From Neoceratodus forsteri (lineage: Eukaryota > Chordata > Ceratodontiformes > Ceratodontidae), in NCBI GenBank assembly GCA_016271365.2, contig CM057458.1:200666501-200730500 (forward strand): DNA of 64,000 nucleotides, given 5' to 3'. The position numbers and the translations under genes were made by a program. A model generated the notes under the pieces. It searched no databases. It was not told the origin of the DNA and was given only the letters and a program-made list of their open reading frames with translations. Shown piece after piece: positions 54,823 to 64,000 of this stretch (positions are counted from its first letter, which is position 1; the number at the start of each line of letters is the position of its first letter).

Positions 54823-57800
54823 GTGCAGCAAGCCATTAACACTGGCCACAAGTTACCCAACATACTCTTCCCACTCTCAGTGAGACTGCAGCATCCCAAA
54901 TCCCTCAAATTAAAAACACAAAGGGTAAAGATGAAGTTTCATTTCAATATCACTGTAGGAAAGGTAATACTAATCCTTCTACTACTTTCTGGGAATATAC
55001 ACCCTAACCCGGGACTGCCACATACTCAGTATGAGTCAGGTAATAAGTGGAGTGGTTTGAAGATTGCTGCCATGTACATTGGAAGCCTTCTGCCTAAGAT
55101 GGTGCAGTTCCAGGTGTGGACACTTATGCACAGCCCTGACATCATCTGCCTAGCAGAGACTTTGCTAACTTTCAAAATTAAGGACAATGCAATAGTGCTA
55201 CAAGGTTATGAGATCTACATATTAGACAGAATGGGTAACAGTGGTGGTGGCTGTCTTGTCTATGTCAGGGACACCATACAGGGGAGCCTGCTCCCCATAT
55301 CTGGTATCTTGGGGGCCATGAACTGCTGGCTATTTAACTTTAAAAAGGCATTCCTCGACAATGCCCCCTGGCTGCACTGTCTCTCACCCTCGCCCACCTC
55401 CCCCTCGTATCTCCACTCCTGCCCCTGCCCCAAACCTCCCATACTCCCCTTACCCCCTGCACCTCCTTCCCCCCAATCTCCTACCCTCACTTCCCCACCA
55501 CCCACCCCTTCCTTGTCTTGCTCATATCTCAAGTCTTTGTACTGGTTATTACATGTTTGTAAGTCAATGACTATATGTTTGTAACTAAAAATGATGACTG
55601 TTGCACATGCTGACGTGGAACCTTTGTAAAAGAGCCTCGGCTCGAAGGTATTGTAATCCTAGATTGAAATAAATAAATAAAAACAACAAGTCTCTGACTA
55701 TAACTACAGTTTACCTTCCTTCTAGGAGGGCGACTGTGGGCCTAGTCAAAGTAGTTGAAGCTATCAACCAAGTTAAAAAAAACAGTGAAATCATTGTTAC
55801 TGGTGATTTTAACATCAACTGGCTCAGCCAGGAATCTGTCCCCCCAAAAGATCTAGTTGCCAGTGTGTGCCTCACACAACTAGTAACCAAACTTACTCAA
55901 TTAAACTAAAAAAGTGGCAACAGTACACTCCTAGACTGGATCCTGTCCAGCTGCCCATCAAGGATAACAAAGGTCACAGTACTTCCTGATGCTTTAAGTG
56001 ACCACTCACCCATCACTTGTCTTTGGACAAATAAAAACATTGCACCAAGAATCATTGAAAGCAGAGTACTCATTTGGGGCCAGCTCAACTCATTTAGAAC
56101 AGCCTTATCCATTATCAACCGGACCCTCTTGATGAACAACAAAATGTTGTCCTTGCCCTGCAATACTTCGACAGATTCAGTGCTGTATGTGACAAGTTTT
56201 CCCCAGTTAGGAAGAGGAAAACATGTGGATCTTGTAATGGGTAAATCACTGAGGACCTCCTGGAATGAATGAAAGACAGGGACAATTTGTGGAACAAAGC
56301 CAAAATCACGGGCAACAACAGTTACTACCAGAAATACAGGGAAGCAGGGAATAAGTGCACAAATTTTATTAGGCTTGCCAAAACAGAATTCTATAAGGAC
56401 CAAATGGAGGGCCTGGGGTGACGGCAAGAGATTTTGGGAGAATAGAAAGGATTTATTAGGGAAAGAGGATAGGAAACATCCTACAATGCCTAACATCAGT
56501 GGTACCCCCACTCTTGACCCTCACACTATTACTGACTCTTTCAACTCAGCCTTCATAGATCTTAGCTCTGTGCTCCCCCAGACTATCTTAAGGTTACAGA
56601 ACCCACCCTGAATACCCAAAGCCCTGGCAATCAGCACCTACATTTTTACTTCAAGAATATTAAAGTGAAGGAGGCTAGGACTTATGTAAAAAAGGTCCTT
56701 GGCAAAACCAGACTCGGGAGCGATAAGATAGACATGAAACTGGTGGCCCTTGCTCTTGATGAAGTATAGTCCCTATCTCAAAAATATTTAACAACTCTCA
56801 CTCTGGCTAAATTCCCCTCAATATGGAAACAGGCCTTGGTGACCCCAGTATTCAAAAGTGGGGACAAACTAACACTGCAAACTATAGACCCATCTCAATC
56901 CTATCCCCTCTCTCAAAAGGGCTGGAAAGAGTAATGGCTGATCAAATCACGGATTACCTCCAGAAGTACAGTTTGCAATGCTCTCAGCAGCATGGTTTAT
57001 GGAAGAGCTGCAGTACTTCTACTGCATTGGTTGAGTTCACCGACTTTGTCTACAAATCCCTGGATGATGGCAGGCTCCTGGGGGTCTATCTTCATAGACC
57101 TCACCAAAGCTTTTGATACGGTTAACCACTCCTTACTTCTGCAGCAACTGCTGACTCTGGGACTGTCTGTTCCCATTGTCCTCTGGTTTCAGGACTACCT
57201 ATCACATAGATTTCAGAGGGTAAAAACAGGGACAGCTGTGTCCACTGCTAGAGAAGTTATTCTGGGGAGTCCCTCAAGGATCTGTCCTTGGCCCTCTCCT
57301 GTTCAGTTTGTTCTTGAATGCTCTTCCTGAGGCCTGCAGTAGTGAAATAATATTATATGCTGATGACTCAGTTATCCTAAGCAGCAATTCCCATCTTGCC
57401 CAACTCCAAAATGACCTACAATCCATCTTCATCCTTTGAGAGGATTAGTTTAGCACACAAAAGCTGCTACTTAATTATAAAAACACAAAAAACATGCTTC
57501 TTTCCAGCCATCAAAATAACAACCACCCCTTTTGACTATCAACAAAAAGGCTGATTCCCTAGAACAAGTCCACTCTCTTAAATATCTAGGGATCATGACT
57601 GATGACACTCCTTTTTGCAGCATATTGACCTGGTAGTAAGGGCAGTTAATTCCAGACTAGGTGTACTCTACAGTCCCAGGCAATACCTAATGCCCTCAGC
57701 TTTTCGCCTAACCATTTCCAGCTCAGATCTGTTGGTTATAGATTATGGGTTGGTGGTATACAGTGCAGCCTCAGATATGGCTCTTAAGCAGGTAGCTATG

Positions 57801-57911
57801 GTTCTTAATAAAGCATGTCAACTTACCCTTGGTGCAGACAGGCTTATCCACACATGTGCGTGGTATGAACAATCTGAATGGCTTAGCCTGAATGACAGGA
57901 TAAAGTTCTAA
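54823..57911 (+). pseudogene. L2-like ORF2: AP endonuclease and reverse transcriptase
   Basis: The N-terminus shows LLLLSGNIHPNPG, the usual lead-in of L2/CR1-type ORF2. The endonuclease part has SPDIICLAETLL, LDRMGNSGGGCLVYVRDTI and, after the insert, TGDFNINWL (55800) and ALSDHSPI (about 55995). The RT shows ANYRPISILSPLSK (56878), IFIDLTKAFDTVNHSLLLQQ (57088-57147) and YADDS with both aspartates (57357-57371). The post-RT part has LLVIDYGLVVYSAAS (57727). Frames change at least six times, and the GF/GVPQGS block is damaged by a shift near 57265. Domain order and spacing otherwise match a full-length element. Confidence 0.85.
55345..55685 (+). mobile_element. Nested L2 3'-UTR insertion
   Basis: A C-rich stretch like 58380-58700 ends GACGTGGAACCTTTGTAAAA, GAGCCTCGGCTCGAAGGT and AATAAATAAATAAAA. 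The host endonuclease frame resumes directly after it (SLTITTVYLP at 55690). It is a 5'-truncated younger copy of the same family. The Pro-rich open frame across it is not a real protein. Confidence 0.75.
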
Positions 57912-58978
57912 ATATGCCTTCTAGGAAAGAAAGCTGTACAATACCTCTCACCTCCCTGCATTTCAAATATTCTCCAAATGGCAGACTCCCAGTACACCAT
58001 GAGGGGTAAAGGTCATAGTACACTCTGTGTCCCCTTCAGAAGAACTTTGCTTGGACAACTCATTCATGTATAGGGCACCCCTCTGGTTGCATGAGCTCCC
58101 ATTAATAATAAATAATGCCAGGAACCTCCCAACCTTCAAGTTGGAATTGAAGCAACACCTAGTCAAATCCAGTACATGCAAATGCAGGAACGCAACTTGA
58201 TCGCCAATTGTTGCCAGCTGCATCCCACATCCACCCTATTGTAATCCCTGGAAACTCTGCACTCATCACCTCCCTGCTATTCAAGTTCTCCATTAGACTT
58301 TACACTTAACCCCTAACACTACCAATGACTCTTCTAGTCTATGCACTAAACTCCTAACACTCCCCCGAATGCCCTCTTCTCCCTGACCCACGTCCATCCT
58401 TCTCAACAACTGATTCCATCCTTTCTTTTCCTTCCCTCCCATGCCATCTCCCTGCACTCAACATCTTCCCTCTGTTCTTTTACCACCCTACACACCCCTG
58501 ATGGCCCTCTGCTGGCTGACCTTACTTCAACCCCTCACCAATGACTTGCTCTTACTGTCTCTGACCATACCCCAACTGCTCTATACCCTAACACCCCACC
58601 CCACCCCATCCTACCTGGCTTCTTCCCATCCCTTCTGCCATTTTCTCCCAACTCCCCCCACCTAGCCTTACTGAAGACCCACCATCCCCAACCCCCACTT
58701 CCCTCTCCTCTTACTCTCTCTATATGTAAACAATTGACAGTATCATTTTACATGGCTTCTCCTACTTCTAACATATCTTAAAACTGACCACTTGTTCTCA
58801 TTCTTTCCAGCACCCTAGCAAATATAATTTTATTGATGTATGTGTATTCTCTAGATGCTGTACAATTGTGTTTTGTACCAATGTAACCGTCTTGTGTTAT
58901 TGACGTGGAACCTTTGTAAAAGAGCATCATGCTCAAAGGTTATTACTGAAGAATCAATTAATCAATAAATAAATAAAT

Positions 58979-60149
58979 AAACTCTGCGTGGACTGCTGTA
59001 TGCTGCCATATAGGGTGTGTAGGGTGCAGTGGATTGGTCGCTAACATTACACAGTAAAGTACCTATGGACCATATTGCAGAGACTCAAACAAGAATCCAA
59101 GTTTTTTGAATTCAGACACATGATTTAGAGCAGTGCTGTCTGTGACTGACTCCTAGAATGATTAGTCTGAAAAGAAACCATAGTCTGCTAAAATTAAAAT
59201 TATATTAGGACAAGAGTATTTCAGATCACTACTGTACTGGGAGACAGATTTGATGGTCCTGAGCTGGAAGACCAGACTTTTCTGATAGAGTGGAGAGAAG
59301 GCACTTAGCTTTACCTTAAAGGTATAGTAATATTTATTTATGCTTCTCTTCCTTTTGAAAGTAGCAGGTTAAGGCAGGAGAAAAAAAGAGACCTTTAAGC
59401 AATGTTTGGAGCAATCTGAAATTTGGTAGGCAGTGTTTGGACTGCCTTGAAACTTGGGTTTTAAACAGGTTGTGTGGAGGAAACTAGCTCAGGAGCTTAA
59501 TTTTGAGGTGAGTAGATTCAGGAAGCCCTGTGAATCAGGTGTGTAATTCAGGGGTGGAGCTGACTGAGTCTTAAGGCCTTCATACAAGAGCACTATCAAA
59601 GTTCTTCCACTCTAACATGTTCAGCGCGTTCATGTCCCCGTGAGTTAGTGGAACAGGTGATTGGTGTCACAGGCATCAGCAGGCACCAGTGGAACAAAGT
59701 GGAGAAGTGGAAGACTGCTGGTCAACTGAGGCAGGGAACATATTCACTACTCTGTAACAATCACTGCTGGGAAGGGTTGAAGATCAAGGATAGGTCAAAA
59801 TGGGAAATAAATGCAACACACTATCTTGGATAGGAGCATAAAGAGATTTAAACAAGAAATAAGGGAAATTCAAATAGGAACAAACAAATAAAGAGGTAAG
59901 GGTACAAAAGTATTTGCAAGTAGCACAGGAAAAATAGAAGTTGAGAATGCTGGGAGTGGGGCAGTGCCATGGCTGTGGGGCAGCAGTTTTTAGAATGATC
60001 TTCTGGAGACTGCATTGCATCCCCATCTGCACACCCCTCTCTGGGTTGAGGGAGGAAGTTGCTAGACTCCAAGCCAAGTTAGTTAGGATTTAGGGGACCT
60101 CCTCCCCCACCCAGGGGCCACTAAGACTGCCACCATTACCTCAGAGGAT
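58979..60149. other. Non-coding, nothing recognised
   Basis: No gene that I can support. A 61-codon open frame at 59648-59833 is not recognisable. Confidence 0.4.
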
Positions 60150-60480
60150 GCCTGGGAGGAGGAACAGCTGGACTATGGTGACTCTGGAAAGGTGGGGTGG
60201 TGGGAGAGAGGTACATTCCTCAACTGGTACCACTATGTAATTCCTACACTGCTCTAGTGAGGTGGGACTGTCAAAAGGAGGTACCCACGGTAGTGACCAT
60301 GGAGGAAGGGGGGGCCGTCCATTGTGGAGATGCCAAGGTGGTTGATAGAGGATCCCAGAGGAAGAGGAGGATGCAACTTCTGGTGGGGGACTTGATTGTG
60401 AGGGGGATACACTTGAGAACAGGAAAGGGGCAGTTTAGGTGCCTATCAGGACCCACAGCCTGGAGGGATGGGGATCACTA
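60150..60480 (+). pseudogene. Possible CR1 ORF1 fragment
   Basis: The frame to 60481 reads KEVPTVVTMEEGGAVHCG and RMQLLVGDLIVRGIHLRTGK. LLVGDLIVRG resembles the GDS-type start of the esterase-like domain of CR1 ORF1, with Leu in place of the catalytic Ser. Position just upstream of the CR1 endonuclease fits. Evidence is thin. Confidence 0.4.
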
Positions 60481-62926
60481 GGGCAACAGGAGGGAGAGCT
60501 GGATGTCATTGTCCACCTGCAGACCAAGGGGAGGGAATGGATAGGAATGGATAGAGTTTTGATAGAGAATATACAAATTATGGCAGCAAAGGGGGAGGTT
60601 CTGTTGATGGGAGATTTTAACATGCCTGATACAGATTGGACAGCACCAACTGGGGCATCAACAAGAAACAGGGACATAGTGGATTTCCTCCAGAGAAAGG
60701 GCATAAGACAACTAGTACAAAACCCCACCAGAGACAGGGTTATCCTAGATCTTGTAATGACAAATGGAGAAATGATTACAGACCTCCATGTTGAAGGGCA
60801 ACTGGGGTCCAGCGACCATCACATGGTATTGTTCAACTTGGTCACAGACACACATTCAACCCAATCTAAGGTTAAAATCTTAGACTTTAGAGGAGAGGAT
60901 TTGGGAAGATGGTCGAGAGCTTTAAAATAGCCTTGGCAGAAAAAGATACAGGAAAGGGAGTAGATGCAAAATGGGCAAAGATTAAAAATGCAGTACTCGA
61001 AGTAACAGGCCAGTGAGTGAGAGAAAAAAGAAGAAAAATAAGGAAGAAACCACTTTGGTTCTCAAAAATAGTAGCTGAGAAAGTCCGAGCTAAAAGGTTG
61101 GCCTTCAAAAAATACAAAGAAACACAAAAGAACAAAGATAGAGATGAGTGTCAGAATTCCCTAAGAGAAGCAGAGAAAGCTGTCAGGCAAACAAAGGCCA
61201 AAACTGAGGAAACATTAGCACAAACAGTGAAGGAAGGTGACAAGAATTTCTACAGAAACATTAGTGATAAAAGAAAGTCTAGAGGGGAAATTGCTAAACT
61301 CAAGGAGAAAAGGGGAATGGGTGGAGGACCAAGAAAAAGCATCCTTATTAAATAAATACTTCTGCTCAATGTTCATGGAGGAGAAGGAAGGGCACAGGGG
61401 GAAGGGAGGTAATCACAGGACAGTTTACAAGAGAAAGGGTCCTACAAGAGCTCAATAAGTTTAGGGTGGACAAGGCTATGGGACCCGATAGCATACATCC
61501 CAGGATAATAAAGGAGCTTAGGGAGGAACTAGCGGAGCCTTTGGTGGAATGGTTTATTGAGTCATTAAACACAGGGAAGATCCCGGGGGACTGGAGGAGG
61601 GCCCATGTGATCCCACTCTACAAGAGTGGCCGCAAGGAGGAAGTGGGAAACTACAGACAATTTACTGTAGTCTTACCTCAGTCATTGGAAAGATCATGGA
61701 GATGCTCCTAAAGGAGAGGAATGTGGAGCACCTGAAATCCAGAGGGGCACAGGATCCAAGACAACATGGATTCACAGCAGAAAGGTCCTGTCAGACTAAT
61801 TTGATAGATTTCTTTGACTGGGTTATCCGGGAGGTGGATCAAGGGGTGCAGTTGACATAGCCTACTTTGACTTCAGCAAAGCTTTCGATACTGTTCCACA
61901 CAGAAGATTTGTTAAAAAGCTAAGTAGACTTGGGATAGGGCAAAAGCTGGTCAACTGGGTGACAAACTATCCGACAGACAGAAAGCAGAGAGTGGTGGTT
62001 AATGGTATCCTATCAGAAGAGATGCACATCACAAGTGGGATGCCACAGGGATTGACAGAGATCGGTCCTGGGGCCAGTCTTTGATATCTTCAGTGATATC
62101 ATGGTCAGACTGGAGGGAAAGGTGTGCCCATTTGCAGACAACACCAAGATCTGCAACAGAATGGATGATCCAGATGGGGTGGGTAGAATAAGATGAGACC
62201 TGGAAAAGCTAGAGAAATGGTCCAAAGAGTGGCAACTAGGATTTAACACAAAGAAGTGCAAAATCATGCACATGGGGAGGAAAATCCCTGAAGCTAACTA
62301 TAGGATGGGGGGGAGTTGCTAACAACCACAAGAGAAGAAAGGGACTCTGGCATCATCACTGATGACTTGAAAACCTCCAGGCAGACCATAAAGGCAGTGG
62401 GAAAACCTAGAGGGATGTTGGGTTGTATCAGTAGGGATATCACAAGTCGAAAGAGGGAGGTAGTGATCCCTCTTTACAAGACACTGGTTAGGCCCCAGCT
62501 GGAGTACTGCATTCAGTACTGGAGACCATACCCGTAAACAGACATTAAGGGGATAGAAACAGTCCAGAGAAGGACAATCAAAATGGTGCAAGGGCTGCAA
62601 CAGAAGATATATGAGGACAGATTGCAGGACCTCAATATGTACACCCTAGAGCAGAAAAGGGAGATGAGAGATATGATAGAAACCTTCAAATACCTTAAAG
62701 GCCTAAATAAGGTGAAAGACTTCAACATGTTTCAATATAAGATAAACAGCAGGACAAGAGGACATGACATGAGACTGGAAGGAGGCCGATTGAGGGGTAA
62801 TGTGAGAAAGTTATTTTTCATGGAGAGGGTGGTGGATGCATAGTACAGCCTGCCCAAGGAGGCAGTGGAATGGAGTACAGTGCAAAGCTTCAAAACAGCA
62901 TGGGATAGGCACAAGGGAATAATACA
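60481..62926 (+). pseudogene. CR1-like ORF2: endonuclease C-half, reverse transcriptase
   Basis: Shows MGDFNMPDTDW (60607), LDLVMTNGEMI and SSDHHMVLFN of the endonuclease, the linker KAVRQTKAKTEETLAQTVKE, and AMGPDSIHPRIIKELREELA at 61466. The RT has QHGFTAERSCQTN (61760), YFDFSKAFDTVPHRR (61862) and a catalytic box FADNTKI (62133-62153) in which the second aspartate is Asn. LVRPQLEYCIQYW, MVQGLQQKIYEDR and RTRGHDMRLEGGRLRGN close the protein. It has many frameshifts. Closely related to the minus-strand copy at 10258-12159. Confidence 0.88.
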
Positions 62927-63056
62927 TATGACTAAGAATAAAATAGGCCAATGCTCAAAATAGAGACATATGACAGCATCAACCAGGTAGAAATAATGAG
63001 CAGATTAGATGGGCCTGGAGTTCCTTATCTGCCATCAACTTCTATGTTTCTATGTT
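60481..63056 (+). mobile_element. CR1-type LINE, endonuclease partly deleted
   Basis: Carries the second half of the endonuclease, linker, RT and 3' end with the phrase TTATCTGCCATCAACTTC and the tail TATGTTTCTATGTTC (63041-63056). The first half of the endonuclease is missing although possible ORF1 sequence is present upstream, so an internal deletion is likely near 60480. Confidence 0.88.
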
Positions 63057-63129
63057 CTGTGCAATGATCTGGCTAGGGATAGGGCTGGGATAGTGCAGGG
63101 GGAGGTTAGGGAGTTGGGGAGAGGTTTAG

Positions 63130-64000
63130 AAGAGTAGCTCACTCAGTAGCTTTCGCTAAGATGGTACCTGTCTATGCCAGTGGTGATGAGAGGGATCTCT
63201 ACACTAGGAGCTTCAATTTATGGCTGAAGGAATGGTGCAGAGAGGAGTGGTTTGGCTACACTGGGGAGTTGGAGCCCACTTGGGAGGATAAAGGCAATAC
63301 AAGGGTGATGGAGTGCATCAATCCGGGAGTGGAACTGTAGTCCTCAGCAGATGGTTTAAATGTTACGTTGGTGAACATTTAAATTAGTGAAGAGAGGTGG
63401 CGGAAGTAATAAGGGAGGCAAAAACTGGCCTCCCTACAGGCTGAGGTTGAGAGTAAGAACCTGTTTGAAGTGGAATCCCCAAGGGTGCAAATTAATAAAG
63501 GAAACGGTAATAGAGGTAGAGGGAAAAGAAATGGCAGCATTAAGAGAGGGGAGAAGGAGGGACAGCAAAAAGGAAAAAAGGGGAGCAACAAGCAGAGTCA
63601 ATACAAAATATGGAAGGTCATGTGTGCGAATGCTAGAAGTTTAGCAAATAAGATCCTGGGCCTCAAGATCATCACGGCAGAGGCCAACCTGGATATTGTG
63701 GCCATTACCAAGTCATGGTGCACTGAAAACCATGACTGGGACATGGCCATACCAGACTATACTCTGTTAAGGAAGGACTGGGTGGGAAGGAAAGGAGGGA
63801 GCGTGGTGCTTTATGTGAGGGGAAAATGTAAAAGCAACAGAGATACAGGCAATACAAGGGGGGAAGAGGTACTGTGAGTCAGTCTGGAGATGGGGAATGG
63901 AGCCACTATTTACACTGCAGTGATCAACAGACCTCTAGCACAGAGGAAGGAATTAGATAAGGTACTTTTCGAAGCCATCATCAAGATGGCAGAAAAGGGG
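63130..64000 (+). mobile_element. Second CR1-type LINE, 5' part, runs off window
   Basis: Starts soon after the tail of the previous CR1 and is in the same orientation. Leading DNA (63160-63350) encodes YASGDERDLYTRSFNLWLKE and could be ORF1. The endonuclease N-terminus follows. Confidence 0.8.
63470..64000 (+). pseudogene. CR1-like endonuclease, N-terminal half
   Basis: After a basic leader, the frame reads KVMCANARSLANKILGLKII, ANLDIVAITKSWC (Lys replaces the usual catalytic-region Glu of ITESW) and GGSVVLYVRGK, the first half of an AP-type endonuclease. A stop at 63875 follows a frameshift, and YTAVINRPLAQRKELDKVLF continues to the edge. It supplies exactly the part missing from the preceding copy. 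RT would lie beyond the window. Confidence 0.82.

Larger units (their letters stand above)
54823..58978 (+). mobile_element. L2-like LINE, interrupted by its own 3' end
   Basis: Contains an endonuclease-RT ORF in pieces, a C-rich 3' UTR (58260-58700) and a 3' end GACGTGGAACCTTTGTAAAA, AGAGCATCATGCTCAAAGG, then AATAAATA units to 58978. An insert at about 55345-55685 has the same 3' end sequence. The element is inactive through many frame breaks. Confidence 0.85.

Noticed and set aside
55340..55584. Pro-rich C-terminal extension of the L2 protein
   Set aside because: It is the C-rich 3' UTR of an inserted L2 fragment read through by chance.

Overview
The window is repeat-rich vertebrate nuclear DNA in which I find no host gene. 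Nearly everything recognisable is a mobile element or a remnant: an L1-like LINE with a Transposase_22-type ORF1, a Tx1-lineage LINE, an L2-like LINE, at least six CR1-type LINE pieces sharing a TTCTATG-rich 3' end, a rearranged Gmr1-like Ty3/Gypsy retrotransposon, a Crypton-type tyrosine-recombinase element, two large PIF/Harbinger transposons, tRNA-derived SINEs, foldback elements, microsatellites and tandem repeats. This mixture fits an amphibian (a caecilian would be my guess), another non-mammalian tetrapod or a lobe-finned fish. The species assignment is weak and rests on repeat content alone.

Layout. 1-5808: L1-like LINE, plus strand, decayed by frameshifts, a nonsense codon and a lost RT catalytic aspartate. 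5809-14837: low-information DNA holding LINE 3' ends, a ~69-bp tandem repeat, a 5'-truncated CR1 (minus, 10141-12170), two copies of a foldback element and one spliced-exon-like ORF. 14838-21506: near-identical inverted arms whose loop carries a 4.8-kb Gmr1-like provirus (15885-20703) folded back on itself three times and flanked by a 5-bp repeat. 21636-24261: Crypton-type recombinase gene bounded by short inverted repeats. 24296-31976 and 32824-40287: two related but diverged Harbinger transposons in opposite orientation. 41283-44200: CR1 fragment and ~295-bp satellite-like array. 44978-52215: BED-finger fragment, MIR-like SINE, internally deleted Tx1 element, foldback elements and a second SINE. 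52965-54363: local tandem and segmental duplications. 54823-58978: L2-like LINE interrupted by a 3' fragment of its own family. 60150-64000: two CR1 copies head to tail, the second running off the right edge.

The most notable system is the Harbinger pair. Each copy carries a HARBI1-like DDE transposase gene and two different Myb/SANT-like genes. The two Myb-like genes are divergently transcribed from a central region that shares GCGCAA/GATATTC-type motifs with the transposon ends. The two copies differ a great deal in sequence but keep the same gene order, reading frames and intron positions, so the third gene looks like a real conserved component and not an accident of one copy. The second notable object is the Gmr1-like provirus: both outer ends are U3 ends and one target duplication encloses the whole folded structure, which suggests the rearrangement preceded integration.

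No gene in the window looks intact and functional. All coordinates of decayed elements are approximate unless a terminal repeat or splice site is named.
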